A stretch of 64,000 nucleotides of DNA from Flavobacterium eburneipallidum (GCF_027111355.2 NZ_CP114291.2:2294001-2358000), one strand, 5' to 3'; positions 25,676-35,681 are shown, counted from the stretch's first letter. The notes: generated by a model from the sequence alone, not told the origin. Numbers and translations: made by a program.

Positions 25676-28600
25676 TTAATATCCTCCAAATTTTCTATTG
25701 TATTCAGCATTTTTGACTCTAGCTTCTTTTGCTGCTCTTAATGAATCTTTTGTATTTAGAAGCTTAACTACTTGTGCATTGGCTTTCACGACAGATGTGT
25801 CTCTAGGATACCCAGCGTGAGGGGTAGATTGAGCACCTCTCATAGGATCTGTAGACACATAATCATACCTTTGAGCAATTACAGTTTCTGGAACACTTGC
25901 GCTCATCGTAGTTGCATTAGTAAGAGTGCTATTATTTCCATATTTATTTTCAATTGCCCAACCCATAGTAGATGGATTACTCATAGCCCAATTTAAAACT
26001 AAATCTCCAAGAAGCTGTCCAAAGTCAAAAAGCATTCCAACGTCTCCCGTATCAGCTTGTATAGATCCAGAACCTCTATCATTTTCCATAAAACCACTAC
26101 CAGCTACAGCATCACCACCAACTCCAAAAACCCTTATACCGTCATTTGTAGTACTCCTTGTAGTATTAGAAGATGAAATACTTCCATCTGCATTATAGGA
26201 TAAAGTATAACTACCTTCATCATTTGAAACATTCTCTGTTGCAGTTGTCCCGCTGTATTTTTCATTTTTATCAGAGTTAAGTATTGAAGAAGCATTATCT
26301 TTAGTAAGGTCTTTATTATAGGTTTGATTCCCTTTTTCATCAGTATACCAATCCATTCCCGTTGGATCAGTTCTGATAATTGGATTTGAACCAACAAAAT
26401 TATATGGAGTATGTTGATAATACGATTCTGCCATAGGGTCTATGTTCATAAATCTACCTAAAGCAGGGTCATAATTCCTAGCATCCATATCATAAACATT
26501 AAGCCCCAGCTCGTCTTGGAGTTCTTTCCCGTTGTACTTATACTTCTGTCCAGGATTGGTAGAAGTAACTACATTGTTACTATCCTTGTGTTTCAAACCA
26601 AAAGGATAATAATTGTTTTCTTCTACAATTTCGCTGGTGGTGTTTACTCTTCTTATGCTAACATCATCGAACCAAACAATTCCTGCATTCTGGCTATCTA
26701 TTCTTATATTCAATTTAGAAATATTAGCAGGAACACTCACTCTCTTTTCTAAATAAACCCACTTACCTGTTATATAAGTAGATTCACTGTCAACAATAGA
26801 ATAGTAATTTGTTTCTCCTGCTGTATTCATGAAAAGAAATATATTGGCTCTGTTTCCTGATACGTTTTCAAGATAAACCCAACACGAAAATATATAATCT
26901 GTGGTTTGCGTATTGTTTATCGGTATCCATTCGTTACTATGAACCGCCCGAATCCATTCAGTTCCTGGATCCAATTTTGCTGAATAAATACCTGTACGCT
27001 TAATAGAACTGTCAAAACCACTCACTGGCCAACCCCAAATACTGCTACCACTACCGTCCCAACCTGTAGCACTCTCAAAATCATCACTAAAGACGGTCGT
27101 AGTATTAGCTCCAACTATCGTTCCATTATTGTCTTTATCGGCATAACTCAATCGTACATTCCCTAAATGATCTTTGTATTGGTAAATATAATTAAAATTT
27201 CCTGAACTGCAATCTACATAACCTTCGGGTTGTGGAAAAAATTTCAGGATATTGCTTTCATACTGAAATCCACCTGCATAATCTGTGGTAGTGCCTGGGC
27301 TGACTATTTTGCGTTGTTTTACTCCTGTGGCATCATAGACGTAATCAATAGTTCCTGCAGCTAATGTTATTTGGGTGGGCAGGTTCAGGTGGTTGTAGGT
27401 AATTCCATTTGTTGATGCTGTTCCTATTCCTTTATTTAGGTCTTTTGTCATATTACCATTGGCATCGTAGCTGTAATCATCTCCTGTTTTATTACCATCT
27501 TTAAAACCCTCATCTCCATAATAATCAAGCACTTTCATCAACTTATTTCCACTATCATAAGTATAGGTCAAATAATCAATACCTGTTCCAGAATTTGCAT
27601 TAGTGGGGTGTTGCATATAACGATTTGCCATCATAATATTACCATTACGATCATAACTACTAATAGATTCATTAAATTTTGAATTAAAACTATTATTTTC
27701 AGCATACCAAGCAGCCTTAAATCGATTCAAAGCATCATACGAATAATTATATTGTTTTAGAACAGGAATAACGTTACTGGTTTTCCAGGAGGTACTACTG
27801 ATATTACCATTATACAATGGTTTGTTTTGATTGTATGTAGGAATTGAAGAATTTACTACGGTATTGTAATTTAACCCAAAAGCAAACAAATCATTGTCTT
27901 GATTCAAATTATTGGGGTCGTTGATGTTCTTGAGCCAGCCCCTAATGTTATAACCGTAATCTACTTTTTGCAATCCTTGGGTGGTTTTGCCTCCCACTTT
28001 TTTACTGGTCAATTGTCCTAATTCATCATAAGTGTTAGCTACAATAATTTCTGGTGTGGTTGTTCCATTAATAGCTTGGGTTTGTTGGGTTAGTCTTCCT
28101 GCTTGATCATAGGTAAAGACATCTACCAGCGTGGTAGTTACACTATTTCTGGCGTGGGTAGAGGTGGTTTCTAAAACTTTGCCCACAAAATCAAGCTTGG
28201 TTTTTACAGTGCTGGTGGTACCGAGATAATCGTTTTTGCTGTAATTGTAAATTGGTCTGCCTTTGCTATCATAATAAATTACGCTAGATGTCCAATTGGT
28301 AGTTCCTAAAATGCGTACTTTGGTTCCTGTTGCTAAACTTTTGGCATTGGTAATGGGTGTGATACTGTAAGATGTTGCAGCAGTACCACCATTCAAATCA
28401 AAATTATAATCATCATAATAGTTAATAGTAAACAGGTTGATGTTTGTATTAGGAAAAGCTGTGTTGTTGTAATATATGGTAGTTCCGTTGATGGTATTTA
28501 TACCCTGTTTGGTTTCAAACATAATAGTAGCAGCATCAGCAAGAGCTTGTACAGTTGTACGTGTAGTTTCTGATGTATTGACATATTCTCCTGTATATAC

Positions 28601-30064
28601 TGGTCTGCTAAAGGCATCATACTTGGTAAACAACCATTTGTTTTGCGTTTTTAAAATAGCATCTTGTGTTAAAACAGGTCGATCTAATTTGTCATACACA
28701 ATATATTCCCATTCTTTGCCTGGTAATTTTTTTTCTACCAATCGGTTGCGTTTGTCGTATTTGTATTGATAAATCAAATCGTTAAATACAGATCGATCCA
28801 AAGCTTGGGGAGTATAATTGGCTTGTAAACTAGGAAGATTTATTGTAGCACTAAAATAAAATTCACCATTACTATCTGGATATGCAACAACTCCAGGTTC
28901 TGCAGTAATATGCAACTCTCCATTTTTAATTGATAATTTACCTCCTACAACAAGGTTACCATTTACATCTGACACCATAATATCACACAAAATTATGTCC
29001 TGTGGACTAGGAGTTAGATTTAAGTCGGCTATTTTTCCTGACATAAGTGGTGAACCTGGAGTAAAACCATACTCCCAAAAATATAAATTTAAAGAATTTT
29101 CACCGGTTTGAGTTAAATACAAATCAGCATAACTATTTGGGTTTGGACTAGCGAAAAATGAAAAATAATCATAGTCAGTACTCAAATATATACTCAATCC
29201 TGATAAGGGCTGTGTTATGGAATGATAGGTAAAAAGCTTGGGAGGTAATACATAAGTCAAATTTCCGTAATCGTCATAAACATAATAAGTATCGTGCCAT
29301 TTTCCGACATCGAAAGTACGTTTCAAGACAACTTTCCCTTCTTTGTTCTTAAACTCTTGAGTGGTATGATCACTAGGATAGGTCTGGTTAGGCATCCAAT
29401 TTTCATCCTTGGTTACTGTTTTATACAATTGAGAAGTAGCATAAATACCGTTATCCTCTAAATGTGGAGCTTCGGTATTGCCATTCACAAAAGAAACGCC
29501 AAACTGCCTTACTAAATCTGCATCGGTATTGGTTTCATATTCGAACTTTATTTCGTGGCCGTTGCCTAGCTTCCAATCATTACCGGGTGCTGCTTGTTTT
29601 AATACCCTGTTCAGCGGAGAGTCTTCAAATCCTTTTTGAGAATAAGGATTGATTTGAATAATGGGATTTGCATTACTCGTACTCATACCCGGAAAATCAG
29701 CATCATATTTGACATCATCATAAAATGTAAGTACATCAGCCAATGCAGAGGGTTTATAATCCAGCGAGGCTGGAGCTGTGGGTACGTATGGCAAATACTC
29801 TTTGTCCTGACGTCCGAAGCCATCATATTCAATGGGAGTAACAATGTCTTTTCCACTTCCAGATTGCTGATGTGCCACTTGCTGAATGGGACGACCCAAT
29901 CCATCATAATACGTGATAGTTTGTGTGGCTTGTTGGGCAGTTGGTGTGGGGATACTTGTTGCAGTTGCTACTTTATAAGTGGTGTTTTTAACGTAATTCT
30001 CCGTTTGGGTTTGTCCAATAACCATTATAGGCAAGAAAACTAAAAGTGATAGTATTTTTTTCAT
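25676..30064 (-). CDS. RHS-family polymorphic toxin, module 1
   Basis: A 1462-aa secreted RHS protein. Signal peptide 1-18 (MVIGQ), then the Bacteroidota RHS N-terminus (DUF6443-like, ITYYDGLGRPIQQVAHQQ), then many YD repeats. A jelly-roll/carbohydrate-binding-like insert lies at about 990-1138 (FSDDFESATG to WFDDVSIRR). The RHS-associated core follows (YKYNGKELQDELGLNVYD; NYDPALGRFMNIDP). The tip after a linker shared with module 3 is about residues 1301-1462 and unique. It has a Gly-rich start, a hydrophobic helix (LFDFGQLLGDLVLNWAM) and a basic end (KEARVKNAEYNRKFGGY); no toxin family was recognised. The YD-repeat partner ends 11 bp upstream and a candidate immunity lipoprotein follows. 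About 2.5 kb is apparently identical to module 2. Confidence 0.85.
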   Translation of the reverse strand: MKKILSLLVFLPIMVIGQTQTENYVKNTTYKVATATSIPTPTAQQATQTITYYDGLGRPIQQVAHQQSGSGKDIVTPIEYDGFGRQDKEYLPYVPTAPASLDYKPSALADVLTFYDDVKYDADFPGMSTSNANPIIQINPYSQKGFEDSPLNRVLKQAAPGNDWKLGNGHEIKFEYETNTDADLVRQFGVSFVNGNTEAPHLEDNGIYATSQLYKTVTKDENWMPNQTYPSDHTTQEFKNKEGKVVLKRTFDVGKWHDTYYVYDDYGNLTYVLPPKLFTYHSITQPLSGLSIYLSTDYDYFSFFASPNPNSYADLYLTQTGENSLNLYFWEYGFTPGSPLMSGKIADLNLTPSPQDIILCDIMVSDVNGNLVVGGKLSIKNGELHITAEPGVVAYPDSNGEFYFSATINLPSLQANYTPQALDRSVFNDLIYQYKYDKRNRLVEKKLPGKEWEYIVYDKLDRPVLTQDAILKTQNKWLFTKYDAFSRPVYTGEYVNTSETTRTTVQALADAATIMFETKQGINTINGTTIYYNNTAFPNTNINLFTINYYDDYNFDLNGGTAATSYSITPITNAKSLATGTKVRILGTTNWTSSVIYYDSKGRPIYNYSKNDYLGTTSTVKTKLDFVGKVLETTSTHARNSVTTTLVDVFTYDQAGRLTQQTQAINGTTTPEIIVANTYDELGQLTSKKVGGKTTQGLQKVDYGYNIRGWLKNINDPNNLNQDNDLFAFGLNYNTVVNSSIPTYNQNKPLYNGNISSTSWKTSNVIPVLKQYNYSYDALNRFKAAWYAENNSFNSKFNESISSYDRNGNIMMANRYMQHPTNANSGTGIDYLTYTYDSGNKLMKVLDYYGDEGFKDGNKTGDDYSYDANGNMTKDLNKGIGTASTNGITYNHLNLPTQITLAAGTIDYVYDATGVKQRKIVSPGTTTDYAGGFQYESNILKFFPQPEGYVDCSSGNFNYIYQYKDHLGNVRLSYADKDNNGTIVGANTTTVFSDDFESATGWDGSGSSIWGWPVSGFDSSIKRTGIYSAKLDPGTEWIRAVHSNEWIPINNTQTTDYIFSCWVYLENVSGNRANIFLFMNTAGETNYYSIVDSESTYITGKWVYLEKRVSVPANISKLNIRIDSQNAGIVWFDDVSIRRVNTTSEIVEENNYYPFGLKHKDSNNVVTSTNPGQKYKYNGKELQDELGLNVYDMDARNYDPALGRFMNIDPMAESYYQHTPYNFVGSNPIIRTDPTGMDWYTDEKGNQTYNKDLTKDNASSILNSDKNEKYSGTTATENVSNDEGSYTLSYNADGSISSSNTTRSTTNDGIRVFGVGGDAVAGSGFMENDRGSGSIQADTGDVGMLFDFGQLLGDLVLNWAMSNPSTMGWAIENKYGNNSTLTNATTMSASVPETVIAQRYDYVSTDPMRGAQSTPHAGYPRDTSVVKANAQVVKLLNTKDSLRAAKEARVKNAEYNRKFGGY

Positions 30065-30075
30065 ATTTCGCTTGA

Positions 30076-33000
30076 TTAGTTTTTATAATGGTATTCGTTT
30101 TCAGATAGGATGTTGCCGTCTTTGTCTTTTACGTTTTGCAAACGACCAAAAGCATCATAATTATAGGTTACCGTATCGCCTTTAGGGTCGGTTATGGTGC
30201 TGATTCCTATTAGTGGTTTATAAGTATAGGTGGTAACCATCGCATGAGGAAGTCCTGTTCTTAATTTCTGTAATTCTGTTTGCATAGCACTATCGGTAGT
30301 TGAACTATCATTTATCAATGTCATATTAAGGGAGAGTGCCGTTATTTGTGCTTGTGTAGCGTTTTCTATTTTGGCTACGGGTTGGGTTTGTTTGTATCCC
30401 CAGATATAGATTATCTCTAAATCATTTGTTTTAGAAACACTTGCGATATTTCCTTTACTATCGTAACTGTTATAATTAAGCCTTGTCTCTATTGGATCTT
30501 CTCCTTTTTTAACCTCCACCGATAATGGATAAATACAGTCTGTTAAATCATTGGATGCGATCATATTGTTTTTGAAATCTTTTATCTCAACAGAAAAATC
30601 TGCAGTTCCATAAAAGTCAGTTTCTGGGAAAGTCGATTCAGGGAATGATAATTTTAATGTATAATTTCCAGGGTTAAGAGTAGTATCTACAATTCCACTT
30701 CCATGATAAGTTTGTGGAGGACCATAGCCTTCAAGAACAAAATAGCCATCGCCATTCCTCCAAAGATCTACATTAATCTTAAGTTGGGCGGGTTCAGTAA
30801 TACTAAAAGTTTCTGTTTTGAAATTATTTATTCCCTTTTCCACCACCATTTGACCTGAAACTAAATTGATACTATTTTCTTCTCTTTTCCAAAATGAATA
30901 GTTTGTTTTTACCAATGATGTTTGAGTTGTTTTTGTCATTTCAGTTTTTTCAATTATTGGTGCCAGCATGTTTCTGGAAACCATATTGAAATAAACAGCA
31001 GATGGATAATTGTATGAGTATTTAAAGTTTGTTGTAAATAAATCTCCATTACTTTTAGTAGTTTTTATTTGTGATATTTGCTTGTAATTATCATAATTAT
31101 AACTTGTTACTTGACTTACACCATTCAAAGTCTCTGTAACTGAATCTAATCGCTCCCAAACACTCAAATTACTGTATTGATGATAAAAGAAAGAGTTATA
31201 TTCAAAATAAAAAGGATCATTTGAGTGCTCATACCCTACTTTATGAACTTTTAGACCATATATAGTATCCAAAATGGGATATGTATAGTTATAGCTTTTT
31301 TTAGCTAAAATATCATTATTTTGATTATACGTTGTTTCATGAAGTAAGGTGCCCAGTTTCCAATTATTACTTTGAATAGGCCCTGTAGGCCAGGATTTAG
31401 AGGTAGTATTTAAATTTGAAGACATCCCGCCATCAAAGATTCCATTAACAGCAAAATCATAATCCGTAGCTTCGTTATAACTAGCTCCTTCGATTGAAAA
31501 TTCATATTTCTTGCCCCCATTCCCCTCTTCAATTTCATTTACAATACCATATCCGACCTTGGGAGCGTTTTGTGCAATTTCATAAGCAGGGTCTGGACTC
31601 AATTCTATAGCCCAATTCCATTCCTTGTATTGATGTCCCCAAAAAAAATTAAAATCGGGATAAGGAGTTAGATTAGCACCATTATACAATGTGTAATGCC
31701 AATTAGATGGAAGATGATAACCTAAAACTGGATTTTGATAAATATATTTCTTTCTTTTCAGTAATGCCCCATCACTATTTAGATATTCTGTTTTATCAAT
31801 CTTTAATCCAAAAAACGGCTCATTTGTAAGAGGATTTTCAATTTGTGAATAATAAAATTTTGCCGATCCTCCTGTTGGATATTTAATAGACTTCAGCATT
31901 CCCATGCCCATATAATCTAGATTGGGATTACGATTTGCCCCTGGAATATCTACACTAACTAGGTAATTATTGTAATTTACTTTGTAGTCAACATTTGCAG
32001 GATCATGTAAGCCATTATCACTATTAAGATGAAGATTTTGATTAAAAGATGGTATTAAAGTCATATTATTGTCCTCACCATTGTAATATCCCTCTAAATC
32101 TTGAGCAAGGGAATATCGGTTTGGTAACGAATCTTTTCCATCACCTGTTCGTCCATAATAATCAAAACCATATGACTCAATAATTTCTCCTGTTGAGTCA
32201 ATTTTATCAAAGCCATCAAGATACAATCTATAGTTCATTTCTGTTTCTACTTTATAAGCAGGATAGCCTAGAGGAAAGTTTGCGTTAGGCTCATAAGGTT
32301 TAATTGTTTTAACATTATTTGTGTTGAAGTGAAATGATACTATTTTCTTATTATTATCATATATATTAATATAATCCAATGCTTTCCTATATGTATCAAC
32401 CATGGCAGATTCCTTTGGCTGAAGTATGTCTTTCTTCACAAATACAACTGAATTATTACTAGATGTATAAATTTTGCTAAGTAAATAACCCGAATGACGG
32501 GATTCAAAATTATTAGAAGACGGTCTTATATAATTTATAGAAGGATATAATGTATAAAAAACAGAATTATGAGGTGGTTTTCCATACCAATCTCCAGCAA
32601 TATATTCAAAATTGATAGTATGTAATTTGTCTGAACTTTCAATCTTTACTAAATAATAATCAGTTTGAAATCCACCTGAACTTTTCTCATCAAAGTAATA
32701 TTTAATTCCATTATCATCTGTAATAGTTATAGAATCAAAATTTGGAAAATTAGGAAATTCTACCTTTAAATTTACATGTTTTCTAAAAACTGCTTTATTA
32801 TTCTTTATTTGAAATGAACCTGAATGTTTTAAAAAATTAAAATTATAAGTATCAGGATCTGTATTGTGATTGTCTAATGTTACCAAAGCATTAAATTGTT
32901 CAGTTGTAGTTCCTTTTAATGGTAAATATTGAGAAAGAAAAAATGTATTACCAGCATATCCTGGACCTTTATCTGTTTTAGTAATTACACCACCTGCATT

Positions 33001-33276
33001 AAGAGCCCAACCGATACCTGCCCATGTTGAATAATCTTCAACTTTAATTCCAGATGCGTAATAAGAAAGTGATATAGGGAGTTCTAGATTACCGCATTTT
33101 AATGTGTACAATGGGAATTCAACTTGTGACTTTCCAGTAAAAAGGCTTACTGGAATTTCTGCATATTTAGATAAATTAGCAGCTTCTGGAGTAGGTTGTA
33201 TTATTTTTGGTAAATTCTGCGAATAGCCTAACAAGCTATAAAATAAAATCAACATAAAATTCAATTTGTTTTTCAT
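30076..33276 (-). CDS. Secreted YD-repeat partner protein, module 1
   Basis: A 1066-aa exported protein. The start at 33276 (MKNKLNFMLILFYSLLGYSQ) gives a clean signal peptide and matches module 2; the frame stays open 24 codons further upstream. The N-terminal domain (AANLSKYAEIPVSLFTGK; PISLSYYASGIKVED; WAGIGWALNAGGVI) is the usual opening of flavobacterial RHS-like proteins, and the C-terminus is YD-repeat (DTVTYNYDAFGRLQNVKD). It ends 11 bp before the RHS gene. Together the two may form one shell, as TcB and TcC do in Tc toxins; that parallel is inference. Its last ~150 residues are identical to those of module 2. Confidence 0.82.
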   Translation of the reverse strand: MKNKLNFMLILFYSLLGYSQNLPKIIQPTPEAANLSKYAEIPVSLFTGKSQVEFPLYTLKCGNLELPISLSYYASGIKVEDYSTWAGIGWALNAGGVITKTDKGPGYAGNTFFLSQYLPLKGTTTEQFNALVTLDNHNTDPDTYNFNFLKHSGSFQIKNNKAVFRKHVNLKVEFPNFPNFDSITITDDNGIKYYFDEKSSGGFQTDYYLVKIESSDKLHTINFEYIAGDWYGKPPHNSVFYTLYPSINYIRPSSNNFESRHSGYLLSKIYTSSNNSVVFVKKDILQPKESAMVDTYRKALDYINIYDNNKKIVSFHFNTNNVKTIKPYEPNANFPLGYPAYKVETEMNYRLYLDGFDKIDSTGEIIESYGFDYYGRTGDGKDSLPNRYSLAQDLEGYYNGEDNNMTLIPSFNQNLHLNSDNGLHDPANVDYKVNYNNYLVSVDIPGANRNPNLDYMGMGMLKSIKYPTGGSAKFYYSQIENPLTNEPFFGLKIDKTEYLNSDGALLKRKKYIYQNPVLGYHLPSNWHYTLYNGANLTPYPDFNFFWGHQYKEWNWAIELSPDPAYEIAQNAPKVGYGIVNEIEEGNGGKKYEFSIEGASYNEATDYDFAVNGIFDGGMSSNLNTTSKSWPTGPIQSNNWKLGTLLHETTYNQNNDILAKKSYNYTYPILDTIYGLKVHKVGYEHSNDPFYFEYNSFFYHQYSNLSVWERLDSVTETLNGVSQVTSYNYDNYKQISQIKTTKSNGDLFTTNFKYSYNYPSAVYFNMVSRNMLAPIIEKTEMTKTTQTSLVKTNYSFWKREENSINLVSGQMVVEKGINNFKTETFSITEPAQLKINVDLWRNGDGYFVLEGYGPPQTYHGSGIVDTTLNPGNYTLKLSFPESTFPETDFYGTADFSVEIKDFKNNMIASNDLTDCIYPLSVEVKKGEDPIETRLNYNSYDSKGNIASVSKTNDLEIIYIWGYKQTQPVAKIENATQAQITALSLNMTLINDSSTTDSAMQTELQKLRTGLPHAMVTTYTYKPLIGISTITDPKGDTVTYNYDAFGRLQNVKDKDGNILSENEYHYKN

Positions 33277-33658
33277 AATAAAAAGAGGGTATTTACTAAA
33301 TGTTATTATTTTAATTGTTAAATGAAAATATTTAGACCTGAATATCAATTTAATATGTTCATATTGATTATGTTTTCTTAATTTATAGCCAGTAAAAATA
33401 TAAGAAAAGCACTATTGTAATTCCTCACAATACTAGAAATTTTATTTTTAATTAACAAGATTAATGCTTTATTTTTTTAATTTACACACAAAATAACTTA
33501 TAAATTACCTGCGAACCCTCACGAATAAAAGCCTTGTGATATTTTCAATGATATAAAAAAATATAGAGGTAATTAGAATAAAATAACATCTATGCTTATT
33601 TGTTATATGTAATGAAAGTTGTGTTTTATGTTATCACAAAGAAACAGCTGATAAAAAA
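33277..33658. other. Leader region of RHS module 1
   Basis: No gene. Very AT-rich and closely similar to the leader of module 2 (43497-43880), so it is part of the duplicated segment and should carry the toxin promoter on the minus strand. I could not pick a convincing TTTG/TAnnTTTG pair. Confidence 0.5.
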
Positions 33659-33666
33659 CAAACTTA

Positions 33667-34626
33667 TAGAGGTCATCATTTAGTTTCATATCTTTAGAGT
33701 CAACAAAAAAGGGTTATTTATGAATATTTTTAAAGGTCAAAACCTCATAGAGTTCTCTGAACGCTTTAAAACAGATGAAGATTGTAAAGAATATTTGTCA
33801 ATTTTGAAATGGGAAGATGGATATGTTTGTAGAAAATGTGGTCATAAGAAAAGCCAAGTTCGCAAGGATTTTTCACGCACCTGTAACATTTGTAGTGATA
33901 CGGAATCTAGTACAGCCAATACCTTATTTCACAAAGTAAAATTTGGTTTAAGAAAGGCATTTTTCATTTGTTTTGAAATGTCAACTACAACAAAAAGTCT
34001 TTCTGCTATGCAGATGAGTGTGCGGTATGGAGTTCAGGAAAATACCGCAAGATTATTTATGCATAAGGTAAGAGAAGCGATGAAATCAAGCGGAAATAAT
34101 CCCATTGATGGCATTGTGCATGTAGATGAATTTGTAGTTGGAGGACATGAGGAATCTAAACAAGGAAAAAGCTACGATAGTAAAAAGAAAAAGTCTGTTT
34201 GTGCAGTAGAATTAACTAATGATGGAAAAGTAAAACGCTTTTATGCTTTGAAAATAAAAGACTTTTCGGCAAAATCATTAAGTGGAATATTTGACAAGCA
34301 CATTAGCAAGAAAGCAAAAATAACCACAGACAATTGGAAAGGATATAGACCGATTTCTAAAGATTATAATATTATACAAATCCCAAGCCAATCAGGAGCA
34401 AACTTTAAAGCTTTGAATACCATGATTCATCAAATCAAAACTTGGATAAGAACTACATACTCATGGGTAAGTGAAGGGAATATTGAACGTTATTTTAATG
34501 AGTTCTCATACAGGATTAACCGTTCTCAAAATAAAAATACAATTTTAAATAACCTAATAAAAAGAATGGTGAAAGCTGAAAATATTACACACAAACAAAT
34601 TCTATGTAATTAAATATTGACCTCAA
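33667..34626 (+). mobile_element. IS1595-family insertion sequence, complete
   Basis: A 960-bp element bounded by imperfect terminal inverted repeats: TAGAGGTCATCATTTA at the left, and TTGAGGTCAATATTTA as the reverse complement of the right end (13 of 16 identical). An 8-bp direct repeat CAAACTTA flanks it at 33659-33666 and 34627-34634, the size expected for IS1595. The module 2 leader has the corresponding site uninterrupted (CAAACCTA near 43884). Confidence 0.9.
33720..34613 (+). CDS. IS1595-family (ISXO2-like) transposase
   Basis: A 297-aa transposase. The N-terminal zinc ribbon has Cys pairs CRKC and CNIC (residues about 38-58). The DDE-type core has VDEFVVGG (first Asp, about 140), TTDNWKGY (second Asp, about 202) and a third block ending EGNIERYFNEFSYR. 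Full length and open, so the element may be mobile. Transcribed opposite to the toxin genes. Confidence 0.92.
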   Translation: MNIFKGQNLIEFSERFKTDEDCKEYLSILKWEDGYVCRKCGHKKSQVRKDFSRTCNICSDTESSTANTLFHKVKFGLRKAFFICFEMSTTTKSLSAMQMSVRYGVQENTARLFMHKVREAMKSSGNNPIDGIVHVDEFVVGGHEESKQGKSYDSKKKKSVCAVELTNDGKVKRFYALKIKDFSAKSLSGIFDKHISKKAKITTDNWKGYRPISKDYNIIQIPSQSGANFKALNTMIHQIKTWIRTTYSWVSEGNIERYFNEFSYRINRSQNKNTILNNLIKRMVKAENITHKQILCN

Positions 34627-34635
34627 CAAACTTAT

Positions 34636-34890
34636 TTACCCAATCGCACTACTCAACTGGAACATAAGCAAATACATAGCTACCTGTAAAACAGCTATAA
34701 GAACACCTACAAATAGAATAATAAAAGGTTTTAAAACAGTAGTCATGACTTATATTGAACAAAGCGTTCTTTTTTAAACTTACACTTAAGCTATTCCCTT
34801 TCAGAATACTATTTTCTACTTCTTCAAGAGCAACTTGTAAGAGTACAAAACGAATCATTTTTTTACCATTTGAATACTATTTAAGAACGA
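34636..34890 (-). pseudogene. Remnant of gspF (3' part, internally deleted)
   Basis: Nucleotide similarity to gspF at 43894-44260: it opens with the same stop and SSAIG codons. About 110 bp are missing in the middle (after the ACAGTAGTCAT stretch), and it runs on to the part coding for NSIQMVKKMIRF. Frameshifts and stops are present. It ends where the IS3-like remnant begins. It marks the end of a duplicated gspF-plus-toxin segment. Confidence 0.85.
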
Positions 34891-35588
34891 TACTTGTCAT
34901 TACGAAATAAGGAAATCTCCTTTTGTCTAACTACCTTTTACAAATATGCCAAGCTATAGGACTATCACAAATCAAGGCATTTGCAACCGAAAATAAAATA
35001 TTCATCACTTACGACTTATAAACCCAATGAAATATGGTGTGCCGATAGAAAAACATACTGCAAAAGCACTATATTCATTTTTTGATCGATCATTATTCTA
35101 AAATGATTTTGGGTTATAGTGTTGAAAACAGTTCCAGTCCAAAAGCCATTAAAACCCTATTGCAGGAAGCCTATTTGAAACATAAAAGCAAAACCTTCTT
35201 AACTTTGGTAACCGATGCCGGTGTGGAAAATGTAAACAACACCGTTCAAGAATTTTTAAGTACAACAAATCCAGACATAAAACATTTGATTGCCCAAAAA
35301 GACATTTCTTTTTCGAACTCCAGTATTGAGGCGTTCAACAAAATTATCAAGCACCAGTTTTTGTTACCCCGAAATTTAGAAAACAGAAAACAACTTATTA
35401 ATGCTTTAGCGGAAGATATTCCTGTTTACAATACTATTCGCCCACAACTCGCTTTGCAAGGAAACACACCGAAAGAAACATTTTCAGGAAAACCATTAGA
35501 CATTAACCATTACAAAACCCATTTTAATAACCAAAAATTAGTGAGGTTAACCCAAAACCAACAAAATAAATGCAAAAGCTGTAATTGA
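34891..35588 (+). pseudogene. IS3-like transposase remnant (C-terminal two thirds)
   Basis: Degenerate N-terminal part, then an open stretch from 35082 (DHYSKMILGYSVENSS) through VTDAGVEN and SNSSIEAFNKIIKHQFLL to the end at 35588. The second Asp and the Glu of the DDE triad survive; the first block is broken (the CADVTILK segment seen in the 49-kb copy is frameshifted here). Non-functional. A 12-bp perfect hairpin follows. Confidence 0.82.
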
Positions 35589-35600
35589 TACTAAAAAAGT

Positions 35601-35637
35601 AAAACCTAATACCAGATTTATTCCAGTATTAGGTTTT
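35601..35637. terminator. Hairpin terminator after IS3-like transposase
   Basis: AAAACCTAATAC (35601-35612) pairs perfectly with GTATTAGGTTTT (35626-35637). An equivalent hairpin follows each copy of this transposase. Confidence 0.7.
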
Positions 35638-35681
35638 TAGACATTTCAAAATATTTGATCTTTTTTCAATTTCATCGTAAT

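Noticed and set aside
28476..30043. Long open frames on the strand opposite the RHS genes, repeated identically at 39011-40578 and partly at 55607-56189
   Set aside because: They are antisense shadows of a conserved coding tract; they are identical only because the sense sequence is. No start signals or domain features were seen.
30076..33348. Upstream start adding 24 codons to the module 1 partner
   Set aside because: It would bury the signal peptide; the start at 33276 matches module 2 and gives a normal signal sequence.
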